Positions 36,501 to 48,017 of a stretch of 64,000 bases of DNA are shown one piece after another. Positions within the stretch are counted from its first letter, which is position 1, and each line of letters starts with the position of its first letter. The DNA is taken from assembly GCA_963965975.1 (NCBI GenBank), contig OZ014422.1, positions 310,001 to 374,000 of the forward strand, in the 5' to 3' direction. The notes under the pieces are model-generated. The model made no database searches and had not been told where the DNA came from. It saw only the letters and a program-made list of their open reading frames with translations. A program made the translations under genes and the position numbers. Origin of the DNA: Xestospongia bergquistia (taxonomy: Eukaryota; Porifera; Demospongiae; Haplosclerida; Petrosiidae).

Positions 36501-37358
36501 TGCATGTCCATCCTTCGTGGTCGTGGCGCCCACATCTATGACAAGAAGATCCGCCCGATAGGCCGAATATTTGGCCCGACGAGACGACGGCGGCTCCTCC
36601 AACATCGAGGACTTTGCCTTAAGGCCTGCAATGCTATTTGGGTCTTTGAATCCCTTTCTTTCTGACGCAGCAGCTTCAATACTCCGAGCAAGCTCCAGAG
36701 CTCGAGCAATATTGAGATCATGTTCGGTTAACAAGCATACCCTCAGCTCTTAACCCACAAACAAAGCAGTCGTGAAGGGCTTGATCGAGAAAATTTCAAA
36801 TTCACAAGTGATTGCTAGACGTCTTAAGCCTGCTAGAAAATCATGTACTGACTCACCAGCTGCTTGGTTGCGCTGATAGAAACGGAAACGCTCCGCCATC
36901 AGTATGGTTTAGGTCGGAAGTGAGCCAGCACAGCCTTGGGATCCTAGTAAGACTTTTCATGTGGCAAGGTAGGTGCTGTCAGACTCTTAATCAGGGCGTA
37001 CGTAGTTCCTGCTCCCTACAACAGTTAAGAACACTGAGACTTGCTTGTCAGGTCCTATATCGTTTGCGGTGAAGAAAACGCTCAAGATAAGTCACGACGT
37101 TATCTGACTCTAGGTCAAATGTATCCAACTGCCTGAACACTACAGGTTTGTAGCCGTGCTGAGGTTGAGTATCCCACCCTCGTCGCCAGTTGTACTAACT
37201 CCGTCTAACACGACTATTTCACTCAATTGAATATCTTTAACAAAATATATATAATAATAATATTATACATACAGGCATGTCTGCAATGACGTCACAAATT
37301 ATTACAAATAATTACAATGCACATGTAACATAACATAGTAAAGTCTCAATATACTACA
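36501..37358 (-). mobile_element. Gypsy fragment G3a (gag plus 5' LTR)
   Basis: Only the gag region and the 5' LTR (37191-37358) remain. The left end is a junction with the YqaJ relic; the shared 9 bp suggests microhomology-mediated joining. This copy retains a gag stretch (caagctccagagctcgagca, about 36690) absent from G1, G2 and G4. Confidence 0.75.
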
Positions 37359-37436
37359 CAGTCTATAGCCATTACTACATTATTATATCTAATATTGTCT
37401 TGGTAAACTATGAGTGGAACTAGTATTAGCATGATC
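37359..37436 (-). pseudogene. 78 bp remnant of the small membrane gene between two gypsy fragments
   Basis: Contains only the codons around NNAVMAIDW and part of the transmembrane region, then breaks at gcatgatcag/tgttcgcaac into gypsy RT. The same break recurs at about 48017. Confidence 0.7.
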
Positions 37437-38986
37437 AGTGTTCGCAACAACATACTTCCTGGACTCTTCATCCAAGATCAGTTGATTGTAAGCATGAGAC
37501 AAATCAAGTGTAACCAGCGAGAGTAGCAAAGATATCCTATGGTCAAGGTAGTGGGTACTTATCCACATCTAGCACTGGATTAACAGTGACTTTATAGTCT
37601 CCGCACACTCTGATACTACCATATCTTTTAATTTAGGAACATTCACGATCGGTGCTGCCCAGTCACTGTGAGTAACCTTTTCCAGAACACCATCTGCTTC
37701 TAGTTGGTCGAGTGCTTCCTCTATGCGACTCTTCAAGGCAAAAGGAACAGGTCGAACCCTATGGAACCGAGGTTTAGCATCTTTGACAACAAACAATGTT
37801 GCTTTAAAAGGATAAATAGTTCCTAACCGGCTTGTGAAGACATCTTGGTACTTGTCTAGGACAGCCTGTACTGCCCTAGTTGAGTCTCCTTGTGATAAAA
37901 CAGCAAATGATGACCAGTCTAAACGAATGACATGTAGCCAGTCTCTGCCCATGAAGCAAGGACCACCACCAGAAACAACTACCAGTTCCAAGTCAAATGG
38001 GCCTTGTGACAGATAACACACTTTAACTGCCAGTGTTCCCAGAAGTTTAACAGAAGGCTTTCCTATGGTAAGTGCATGCATTGCTATTTGCTTACTCACC
38101 ATCAGTGTTAGCAACCTTTAAATCTTCAGTCACTACTACATGTGTTTTCCAGCTCTTCCTTCCACTTCTAGGATCAGGAGTTTTCTTTGTTCGACAGACA
38201 GGTGAGAGTGACACTTGGCTTGCCGGCACTTACATGTCCGTCCTTCCTGGTCATGGCGCCCACATCTATGATAAGAAGATCCGCCCGATAGGCCGGATTT
38301 TTGGCCCGACGAGACGACGGCGGCAGCTCCTCAAACAATGAGGACTTTGCTTTAACGCTTGCAATGCTGCTTGGGTCTTTGAATCACTTTCTCTCTGATG
38401 CAGCAGCTTCAATACTCCGAGCAAGCTCCAGAGCTCGAGCAATATTGAGATCAGGTTCAGTTAACAAGCATACCCTCAGCTCTTAACCCACACACAAAGC
38501 AGTCGTGAAGGGCTTGATCGAGAAAATTTTCAAATTCACAAGTGATTGCTAGACGTCTTAAGCCTGCTAGAAAATCATGTACTGACTCACCAGCTGCTTG
38601 GTTGCACTGATAGAAACGGAATCGCTCCGCCAACTGTAGAGGTTTAGGTCGGAAGTGAGCCAGCAACACAGCCTTGAGATCCTAGTAAGACTTTTCCTGT
38701 GGCAAGGTAGGTGCTGTGAGACTCTTAATCAGGGCGTAGTTCCTGCTCTCGAATGCATCCAACTGCCCAGACACTCATGTTTGTAGCCGTGCTGAGATTG
38801 AGTATCCCACCCTCGTCGCCAGTTGTAGTAACTCCGTCTAGCACAACTATTTCACTCAATTGAATATCTTTAACAAAAAAAAAAAAAAATATTATACATA
38901 AATGCATGTGTCAATGACGTCACAAATTATTACAAATAATTACAATGCACATGTAACACAACATAGTAAAGTCTCAATATACTACA
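37437..38986 (-). mobile_element. Gypsy fragment G3b (RT start, protease, gag, LTR)
   Basis: From inside RT (about 37437) through the linker and protease region (37569-38114, with an internal deletion removing the DTGA motif) to gag and a 5' LTR at 38824-38986. No integrase. It shares its left junction with G5. Confidence 0.78.
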
Positions 38987-39265
38987 CCAGTCTATAGGCA
39001 TTACTACATTATTATATCTAATATTGTCTTGGTAAACTATGAGTGCAACCAGTATTAGCATGATCAGCAGTAAAAGGATGAGCAGGATGAGGGCTGTATT
39101 ATATACAGGGAAAGTATAGTCCTTTGGGAGTCCCTTATTTCTTTACAACTTCGTTGATCATGGATATTGGTAACATTGATTTCTCCTAAGACCTCTTGTG
39201 TCTCTATTTGCTGGTGGTGCTGCAAAGACCAGAAGAGTGAAGAATGTCAGTACAGGCTGCTCCAT
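38987..39265 (-). pseudogene. 5' part of the small membrane gene, cut by G3b
   Basis: Same structure as the remnant at 28793-29059: start codon at 39263-39265, broken ectodomain, junction with the LTR. Confidence 0.72.
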
Positions 39266-39407
39266 TTTGCTAGATCGACAAGTCGAAAGGAATAATTCAA
39301 TCTTTCAGCACTTGATAAAAGCTCAGGTATGTGAAATAAGTCCTCGTTTTAAAACAAGCTCAATTTATTCTTCAGATTCACTCTGTAATAGGTTGGGGCG
39401 TTAGTAG

Positions 39408-39478
39408 TATACGGAGCTAGAGGTTATTATTTCTCCCATATTATTTGTATACAAATTTCAGAATGTTTCCGTATACTA
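39408..39478. mobile_element. Inverted-repeat element (agtatacgga family)
   Basis: 10 bp perfect ends, as at 29191, in the same relative position upstream of the remnant start. Confidence 0.65.
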
Positions 39479-39725
39479 AGACTTATTATGTTCTCTATAA
39501 TAAATATTGCGATCTTATGGCTTCTTAATGTTTTACACTGAACTGCAATTATTACATGGATAAACATATATAGTGCCATATAAATAGCAAATAATAATTT
39601 GTAAGAAAGTAGAATTTACGGAGTATGTCTAAAATACAAAAGGAAATTTTATAAGTCTGAATACAAGAGAGAACAAACAACACAGTAACTATAAAAAAGG
39701 ATTAGAGAAAGATGGTTGTACAGTT

Positions 39726-40145
39726 TTAAGGCACCATTTGAGTCTTTGAACTGCCATTATCCTGGGCTGGTAGAGGAGACTCATAGATATAATCATCACT
39801 CATAGGATACCTGTTACAAGAAAAGGCCAGTTCAGTCACCTGTTCTCCCCAGTCTATAGCCATTACTGCATTATTACATCTAATATTGTCTTGGTAAACT
39901 ATGAGTGGAACCAGTATTAGCCTGAGCAGCAGTAAAAGGATGAGCAGGACGAGGGCTGTATTATATACAGGGAAAGTATAGTCCTTTGGGAGTCCCTTTC
40001 TGAAGATTTCTTTGCAACTTCGTTGATCATGAATATTGGTAACATTGATTTCTCCTAAGATCTCTTTTGGTATTTCATCTCTATTTGCTGGTGGTGCTGC
40101 AAAGACCAGAAGAGTGAAGAATATCAGTACAGGCCGTTCCATTAT
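39726..40145 (-). CDS. Small single-pass membrane protein, copy E2
   Basis: Intact copy of the 138-residue protein described at 29479 (signal peptide, short glycosylatable ectodomain, one membrane span, tail with YESPLP). An in-frame upstream ATG at 40205 would extend it by 21 residues (MQDKELLSSAELFLSTYRSC); I prefer the internal start because it begins the signal peptide. A TATA-like stretch near 40205-40220 (minus strand tatataaata) lies too close for the upstream ATG to be well used, which supports the internal one. The YqaJ relic starts about 125 bp away on the other strand. Confidence 0.65.
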   Translation of the reverse strand: MMERPVLIFFTLLVFAAPPANRDEIPKEILGEINVTNIHDQRSCKEIFRKGLPKDYTFPVYNTALVLLILLLLLRLILVPLIVYQDNIRCNNAVMAIDWGEQVTELAFSCNRYPMSDDYIYESPLPAQDNGSSKTQMVP

Positions 40146-40270
40146 GCAAGATCGATAAGTCGAAAGGAATAATTCTGCACTTGATAATAGCTCCTTGTCC
40201 TGCAACAGACAGGGTATTTATATATCCCTTGCAGTAGGCGTGCCTTCCCCATTTTATTTAGGCGGCGGCC

Positions 40271-40801
40271 ATGTTGGAGTACAGAATTGCGTCTGATGAA
40301 AATGCTCTTTTTCCTGGCTACAAAGCAACTGTAGCAGATTTACCTTCGAAGTAGACGTATGAAGAAAAGTTTCAAATTATTGGAGGTCAAGATCCTTATG
40401 AAAATGCCAAAAGAGTCTTGGGTGGACCATGGATGATATTGACAAATGGCCAAGTACAACCCACATCTTCTTTCGTTCCAAAGTCATTGGTTCCAGCTTT
40501 ACCACCACTTTTATTGGAGTTGTATAACAGTAGATTCGTGTCAGCCAGTTACTCTGAATTGCAAACTCTTGTCAACGTATCTATTACTCCTGCCCGCTCA
40601 GCGTACTGCTGTGGAAGAGAGTGTACAAAAGATCAATTGAAATCTCATCTTTGGTTTAATATGAGAACAAGAAGAGTGACAGTGTCCAAGTTAAGAGCTG
40701 TATGTGTAACAGATGAGACGATGCCTTCCTTAAGCCTGATCATGTATTTCTGTTACCCAGAAGTATCACAATTTAAGACAAGTGCTACTGTATGTGGCTA
40801 A
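40271..40801 (+). pseudogene. YqaJ-type exonuclease gene relic, copy 3
   Basis: Most complete 5' part: ATG 40271, DENALFPGYKATVADLP, in-frame TAG, then an open stretch to NVSITPA; a 4 bp insertion (cccg) then shifts frame, and CTKDQLKSHLWFNM follows. Ends at TAA 40799-40801 with the nuclease active site missing. Confidence 0.65.
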
Positions 40802-40967
40802 ACTTAAGCTCAAGAAAATTACAAGTTACAGTCGTCATTATCACACAAACAACTCTCAATAGCTGACTGTGGATTCTTTATTCATCCAAAATTTTAGCGA
40901 TGCCGAGACTGCCGCAAACTACCTCAATTTAAAAGAAGGAAACAATAAATACATTACACTTATTTTG

Positions 40968-41185
40968 ATTATTCAAATGGTATATCAGAATCAAATAAAT
41001 TTATCAAAGCACAACAAGTAGTTACAATTTTGTCTAGAGGGGGTACACTGTTGTCTTTACATAGTACTACATCAATTGAGTATCACTAAGTATTGAATAC
41101 TTTTGCCGAAGAAGTCCTATCACCCACTCTACATGTATTCTTATATTGGCAATATGCCTTGTCTGTTCAACATCAATGCCAAGCA
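40968..41185 (-). pseudogene. DDE_4 transposase C-terminus, copy 2 (frameshifted)
   Basis: Same C-terminal fragment as at 31322 but with a short deletion at about 41073 (caattgagtatc where the others have caattggttgagtatc) that shifts the frame. Confidence 0.65.
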
Positions 41186-41341
41186 ACTGTTTTTTGCCTC
41201 TAGTAAAGGATGGAATAGTAACTCATACAGCGTAGATAACAATAGTGTCTTGTATGTCAAATCCCCTGTCAGCAAGAATTGTCCTCGTCCTACAACAAGT
41301 TCAATGTATTCTTCACTCTGTAATAGGTGGGGGTGTTAGTA

Positions 41342-41406
41342 GTATACGGAGAGATTATTATTTCTCCCATATTATTTGTATACAAATTTCAGAATGTTTC
41401 CGTATA
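41342..41406. mobile_element. Inverted-repeat element (agtatacgga family)
   Basis: GTATACGGA/TCCGTATAC ends, as at 31699, same relative position. Confidence 0.65.
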
Positions 41407-41645
41407 CCAAGTTTTATTACGATATTGCGATCTTATGGCTTCTTGGTGCTGAATTGCAATTATTACATGGACAAACATATATAGTGCCATATAAATTTCA
41501 AATAATAATTTGTAAGAAAGTAGAATTTATGGAGTATGTCTAAAATACAAAAGGAAATTTTATAAGTGTGAATACAAGAGAGAACAAACAACACAGTAAC
41601 TATAAAAAAGGATTAGAGAAAGTTGGTTGTACAGTTTTAAGGCAC

Positions 41646-44600
41646 AATGCATATGTAACACAACATAATAAAGTCTCAATATACTACACTCCTTCCGACT
41701 AAGTTCAAACATACAGGCCATACCGATCTGGAAATCGACGATCACACCTTGGATATCTGCGAGTCTCAGAGACAATATCTTGATTCCTGTTCTGACCAGG
41801 GGGCTCAAGTGGAGTAATGACTTCTTCAGGAGGTGTACCCATGGAAGTGGTATCACCTAAAGGACTATCCAGATCTGAAGGGTCTGATTCTGTAGACTGT
41901 GGAGTCTCTATTTGACTGTCCGTCTTCAGCTCACGCAAGAGATCAATATGTCTTTTCCATAATAAATGATCAGCTGTTTCGACTAGATATGTTAGAGGTC
42001 CTAGTCTTTCAATGACAACAGCAGGTACCCAATCGGGATCAGTACGCATATTACAAACCATGACTGACTGTCCTACAAAGAATTCTCGTTCCTTAGCTCA
42101 TCTGTCATGCTGACCCTTTTGCTGAGCTTGTTTTGCTAAGACTCGAGAGGAATAATCTGGATGGATTAAATCCAGTCTAGTTTGAATGTGATGATGCAGA
42201 AACAGTGATGAAGGAGGTACACCAGTAGTAGTATGATGGAGTACTACAGTAGTTTAAACAGGAAATTTGAGAGACAATGTTGAAGAGATAGTCCACTGCT
42301 AACAGTTAATTTGAGTGCCATCTTTAGTCCATTTCCAACAAGCATCTTTACACAGTAAACTGTTCAATGGCTGAGTCAGACTAGCTCGACTTGGGATAAA
42401 TTGACTGCAAAGTCCAAATGTATTCTCTTCCAGGGTTGATTTGGCCATGTCCATGGCTGTACTGCTGGGGAATGTTGAACAGCTTGACAGGAAGTACAGC
42501 TTTTGACCACTTCCTCTATTGCTTTATCCAAACCACCTTGCAACAGATTTCATTCAAGTACATGAGAGATTATAGCTCCAAGGCCGTAAGCAGAAGCATC
42601 TGCTGCTAACCTAAGGAGTAAACTAGGATTATAATGGGTAACAAAGTGGAAAATACCAGATCATCCTCGATATGTTGGAAGGCTTTTGCACAATCTTTAG
42701 TCCATTTCCAACGAGCATCTTTACACTGTAAACTGTTTAATGGCTGAGTCAGACTAGCTCGACTTGGGATAAATTGACCATAATAGTTAAGGAGTCCTAG
42801 AAACGCTCGAGGTTCCTGTGCATTCCTAGGTGGAGGTGCATCAACAATAGCTTTCAACTTGCTATCTGTTGTATGAAGTCCTTTGGAGTCCACTTGGTGA
42901 CCCAAATACTCAACACTGTCCTCCATAAAGCGACACTTTTCTAACTTGAGATGTACTCCATGATTCTGAAGTCTCTGCAGTACTTCTGACAAATTGATCA
43001 GGTGTTCCTCATCAGATTTACCTGTAATCAGAATATCATCTAAATAACATGTTACCTTCTCTATTCCTTGGAGGATTTGGTCCATGACATGTTGGAATAG
43101 GGCAGAAGCAGACGCTATACCAAATGGAAGTCTGGTATAATGGTAGAGACTATGATGAGTGTTCGCAACAACATACTTCCTGGACTCTTCATCCATGATC
43201 AGTTGATTGTAAGCATGACACAAATCAAGTGTAACCAGTGAGAGTAGCAAAGATATCCTCTGGTCGAGGTAGTGGGTACTTATCCACATCTAGCACTGGA
43301 TTAACAGTGACTTTATAGTCTCTACACACTCTGATACTACCATCTCTTTTAATTTAGGAACATTCACGATCGGTGCTGCCCAGTCACTGTGAGTAACCTT
43401 TTCCAGAACACCTTCTGCTTCTAGTTGGTCGAGTGCTTCCTCTATGCGACTCTTCAAGGCAAAAGGAACAGGTCGAACCCTATTGAACCGAGGTTTAGCA
43501 TCTTTGACAACAAACAATGTTGCTTTAAAGGGATAAATAGTTCCTAATAGGCCTGTGAAGACATCTTGGTACTTGTCTAGGACAGCCTGTACTGCCCTAG
43601 TTGAGCCTCTTTGTGATACAACAGCAATTGATAACCAGTCTAAACGAATGACATGTAGCCAGTCTCTGCCCATGAAGCAAGGACCATCACCAGAAACAAC
43701 TACCAGTTCCAGGTCAAATGGGCCTTGTGACAGATAACACACTTTAACTGCCAGTGTTCCCAATACCTGCATGCATTCTCCTATACGTTTTCAACAGCAA
43801 CGAAGAAGGCTTAAGCTTAATTCTTGAGAGCAACTGTTGCACAATCTTCTCCGATAAGATAAATACAGCTGCCCCAGTGTCTACATCCAAGGTCAGCTTC
43901 CTACCTGAGACCTCCAGGTCTACTTGAATAGGTTTAACAGAAGGCTTTCCTATGGTAAGTGCATGCATTGCTAACTCACCATCAGTGTTAGCAACCTTTA
44001 AATCTTCAGTCACTATATGTGTTTTCCAGCTCTTCCTTCCACTTCTGAGTTTTCTTTGTTCGACAGACAGGTGAGACTTGACACTTGGCTTGGCGGTACT
44101 TGCATGTCCGTCCTTCGTGGTCATGGCGCCCACATCTATGATAAGAAGATCCGCCCGATAGGCCGGATTTTTGGCCCGACGAGACGGCGGCGGCGGCGGC
44201 GGCTCCTCCAACATTGAGGACTTTGCTTTAACCCCTGCAATGCTGCTTGGGTCTTTGAATCACTTTCTCTCTGATGCAGCAGCTTCAATACTCCGAAGTT
44301 TTCAAATTCGCGACTAATTGCTAGACGTCTTAAGCCTGCTAGTAAATCATGTACTTACTTACCAGCTGCTTGGTTGCGCTGATAGAAACGGAATCGCTCC
44401 GCCATCAGTAGAGGTTTAGGTCTGAAGTGAGCCAGCAACACGGCCTTGAGATCCTCGTAAGACTTCCTGTGGCAAGGAAGGTGCTGTGAGACTCTTAATC
44501 AGGGCGTAGTTCCTGCTCCCTACAACAATATTAAAAACACTGAGATTTGCTTGTCAGGTCCTATATCATTTGCGGTGAAGAAAAGATCCACACACTCAAG

Positions 44601-45317
44601 ATAAGTCACGATATTATCTAACTCTAGGTCAAATGCATCCCACTGCCCGAACACTACAGGTTTGTAGGCGTGCTGAGGTTGAGTATCCCTGTCACGAAAA
44701 ATTTGCTCCGGGTGCAAAATTTGGACCTAGGACCAAATTTTGCAACGAAAAGTCTGCAAAATTAATTCCGCCTTGCAACATTTGGACCCATGGGTCTCAG
44801 ACTGTATAATTTGGTAAAGAGAAGTGGAATACAACTTTAGCACTTCTTAGGTTGTGTGTACTTAAATGGAGAGCTTTAGCCACCTTGTGAAGTTTTCAAA
44901 GTGCCAAAAAAGCGATGTCACACCAGAGAGAAGATGGGACGCTATCTGACGAAGCAATAAACTACATAGAAAATGGAACTTATGGCTCGGATTGTGCTGT
45001 GAGACTCTTAATCAGGGCGTAGTTCCTGCTCCTTACAACAGTTAAGAACACTGAGACTTGCTTGTCAGGTCCTATATCGTTAACGTTTGCGGTGAAGAAA
45101 CGCTCAAGATAAGTGACGGCGTTATCTGTCTCTAGGTCAAATGCATCCAACTGCCCGCAGGTTTGTAGCCATGCTGAGGTTGAAATAAACAAAAAAATTG
45201 AACAAAAAAAAATATAATAATATTATACATACATGCATGTGTCAATGACGTCACAAATTATTACAAATAATTACAATGCATATGTAACACAACATAGTAA
45301 AGTCTCAATATACTACA
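41646..45317 (-). mobile_element. Ty3/gypsy-type retrotransposon, copy G4 (decayed, integrase core lost)
   Basis: Paired with G2 at a spacing of about 9.65 kb: the same 42 bp 3' LTR remnant, the same missing integrase core, and the same expanded cggcggcgg run in gag (about 44185). RT/RNase H frame 42606-43289 is the longest RT frame in the window (YLDDILITGKSDEEHL, then LGLLNYYGQFIPS). Protease DVDTGAAVFIL at about 43860. The 5' LTR (45184-45317) has lost its outer part including the primer-binding side. Confidence 0.85.
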
Positions 45318-45596
45318 CCAGTCTATAGGCATTACTACATTATTATATCTAATATTGTCTTGGTAAACTATGAGTGCAACCAGTATTAGCATGATCAGCA
45401 GTAAAAGGATGAGCAGGATGAGGGCTGTATTATATGCAGGGAAAGTATAGTCCTTTGGGAGTCCCTTATTTCTTTACAACTTCGTTGATCATGGATATTG
45501 GTAACATTGATTTCTCCTAAGACCTCTTGTGTCTCTATTTGCTGGTGGTGCTGCAAAGACCAGAAGAGTGAAGAATGTCAGTACAGGCTGCTCCAT
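45318..45596 (-). pseudogene. 5' part of the small membrane gene, cut by G4
   Basis: Start codon at 45594-45596, same broken ectodomain and LTR junction as the other interrupted copies. Confidence 0.72.
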
Positions 45597-45735
45597 TTTG
45601 CTAGATCGACAAGTCGGAAGGAATAATTCAATCTTTCAGCACTTGATAAAAGCTCAGGTATGTGAAATAAGTCCTCGTCCTAAAACAAGCTCAATTTATT
45701 CTTCAGATTCACTCTGTAATAGGTGGGGGCGTAGT

Positions 45736-45806
45736 AGTATACGGAGCTAGAGGTTATTATTTTTCCCATATTATTTGTATACAAATTTCAGAATGTTTCC
45801 GTATAC
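45736..45806. mobile_element. Inverted-repeat element (agtatacgga family)
   Basis: 10 bp inverted ends as at 29191; same relative position. Confidence 0.65.
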
Positions 45807-46016
45807 TAAGTCTTATTATGTTCCCTATAATAAATATTGCGATCTTATGGCTTCTTGATGTTTTGCGCTGAAGCCATATAAATAGCAAATCATAATTTGT
45901 AAGAAAGTAGAATTTATGGAGTATGTCTAAAATACAAAAGGAAATTTTATAAGTGTGAATACAAGAGAGAACAAACAACACAGTAACTAGGATTAGAGAA
46001 AGTTGGTTGTACAGTT

Positions 46017-46436
46017 TTAAGGCACCATTTGAGTCTTTGAACTGCCATTATCCTGGGCTGGTAGAGGAGACTTATAGATATAATCATCACTCATAGGATA
46101 CCTGTTACAAGAAAAGGCCAGTTCAGTCACCTGTTCTCCCCAGTCTATAGCCATTACTGCATTATTACATCTAATATTGTCTTGGTAAACTATGAGTGGA
46201 ACCAGTATTAGCCTGAGCAGCAGTAAAAGGATGAGCAGGACGAGGGCTGTATTATATACAGGGAAAGTATAGTCCTTTGGGAATCCCTTTCGGAAGATTT
46301 CTTTGCAACTTCGTTGATCATGAATATTGGTAACATTGATTTCTCCTAAGATCTCTTTTGGTATTTCATCTCTATTTGCTGGTGATGCTGCAAAGACCAG
46401 AAGAGTGAAGAATATCAGTACAGGCCGTTCCATTAT
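46017..46436 (-). CDS. Small single-pass membrane protein, copy E3
   Basis: Third intact copy of the 138-residue protein (see 29479). Differences from E2 are a handful of substitutions (for example RKGFPKDY for RKGLPKDY, YKSPLP for YESPLP in the tail). Upstream in-frame ATG at 46496 as in E2. The TATA-like box and divergent YqaJ relic are arranged as in E2. Confidence 0.65.
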   Translation of the reverse strand: MMERPVLIFFTLLVFAASPANRDEIPKEILGEINVTNIHDQRSCKEIFRKGFPKDYTFPVYNTALVLLILLLLLRLILVPLIVYQDNIRCNNAVMAIDWGEQVTELAFSCNRYPMSDDYIYKSPLPAQDNGSSKTQMVP

Positions 46437-46561
46437 GCAAGATCGATAAGTCGAAAGGGATAATTCTGCACTTGATAATAGCTCCTTGTCCTGCAACAGA
46501 CAGGGTATTTATATACCCCTTGCAGTAGGCGTGCCTTCCCCATTTTATTTAGGCGGCGGCC

Positions 46562-47092
46562 ATGTTGGAGTACAGAATTGCGTCTGATGAAAATGCTCTT
46601 TTTCCTGGCTACAAAGCAACTGTAGCAGATTTACCTTCGAAGTAGACGTATGAAGAAAAGTTTCAAATGATTGGAGGTCAAGATCCTTATGAAAATGCCA
46701 AAAGAGTCTTGGGTGGACCATGGATGATATTGACAAATGGCCAAGTACAACCCACATCTTCTTTCGTTCCAAAGTCATTGGTTCCAGCTTTACTACCACT
46801 TTTATCAGAGTTGTAAAACAGTAGATTTGTGTCAGCCAGTTACTCTGAATTGCAAACTCTTGTCAACGTATCTATTACTCCTGCCCGCTCAGCGTACTGC
46901 TGTGGAAGAGAGTGTACAAGAGATCAATTGAAATCTCATCTTTGGTTTAATATAAGAACAAGAAGAGTGACAGTGTCCAAGTTAAGAGCTGTATGTGTAA
47001 CAGATGAGACAATGCCTTCCTTAAGCCTGATCATGTCTTTCTGTTACCCAGAAGTATCACAATTTAAGACAAGTGCTACTGTATGTGGCTAA
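46562..47092 (+). pseudogene. YqaJ-type exonuclease gene relic, copy 4
   Basis: Same structure as copy 3: ATG 46562, early in-frame TAG, a 4 bp shift before CTRDQLKSHLWFN, TAA at 47090-47092. An additional stop (gagttgtaaaac, about 46815) truncates the middle. Confidence 0.63.
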
Positions 47093-47259
47093 AGTGAAGC
47101 TCAAGAAAATTACAAGTTACAGTCGTCATTATCACACAAACAACTCTCAATAGCTGACTGTGGATTCTTTATTCATCCAGAATTTTAGCAATGCCGAGAC
47201 TGCCGCAAACTACCTCAATTTAAAAGAAGGAAACAATAAATACATTACACTTATTTTGA

Positions 47260-47481
47260 TTATTCAAATGGTATATCAGAATCAAATAAATTTATCAAAG
47301 CACAACAAGTAGTTACAATTTTGTCTAGAGGGGGTACACTGTTGTCTTTACATAGTACTACATCAATTGGTTGAGTATCGCTAAGTATTGAATACTTTTG
47401 CCGAAGAAGTCCTATCACCCACTCTACATGTATTCTTATATTGGCAATATGCCTTGTCTGTTCAACATCAATGCCAAGCAA
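47260..47481 (-). pseudogene. DDE_4 transposase C-terminus, copy 3
   Basis: Open fragment nearly identical to that at 31322 ([20 protein letters not shown]), ending DSDIPFE. Confidence 0.68.
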
Positions 47482-47635
47482 CTGTTTTTTGCCTCTAGTA
47501 AAGGATGGAATAGTAACTCATACAGCGTAGATAACAACAGTGTCTTGTATGTCAAATCCCCTGTCAGCAAGAATTGTCCTCGTCCTACAACAAGTTCAAT
47601 GTATTCTTCACTCTGTAATAGGTGGGGGTGTTAGT

Positions 47636-47702
47636 AGTATACGGAGAGATTATTATTTCTCCCATATTATTTGTATACAAATTTCAGAATGTTTCCGTAT
47701 AC
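47636..47702. mobile_element. Inverted-repeat element (agtatacgga family)
   Basis: As at 41342. Confidence 0.65.
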
Positions 47703-47937
47703 CAAGTTTTATTACGATATTGCGATCTTATGGCTTCTTGGTGCTGAATTGCAATTATTACATGGACAAACATATATAGTGCCATATAAATTTCAGATAA
47801 TAATTTGTAAGAAAGTAGAATTTATGGAGTATGTCTAAAATACAAAAGGAAATTTTATAAGTGTGAATACAAGAGAGAACAAACAACACAGTAACTATAA
47901 AAAAGGATTAGAGAAAGATGGTTGTACAGTTTTAAGG

Positions 47938-48017
47938 CACCATTTGAGTTTGAACTGCCATTATCTTGGGCTATCTAATATTGTCTTGGTAAACTATGAG
48001 TGCAACCAGTATTAGCA
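47938..48017 (-). pseudogene. Internally deleted remnant of the small membrane gene
   Basis: 3' codons of the gene (caaatggtgcc side) joined to its transmembrane region with the middle missing, then the break gcatgatcag/tgttcgcaac into gypsy RT, identical to the break at 37436. Confidence 0.68.
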
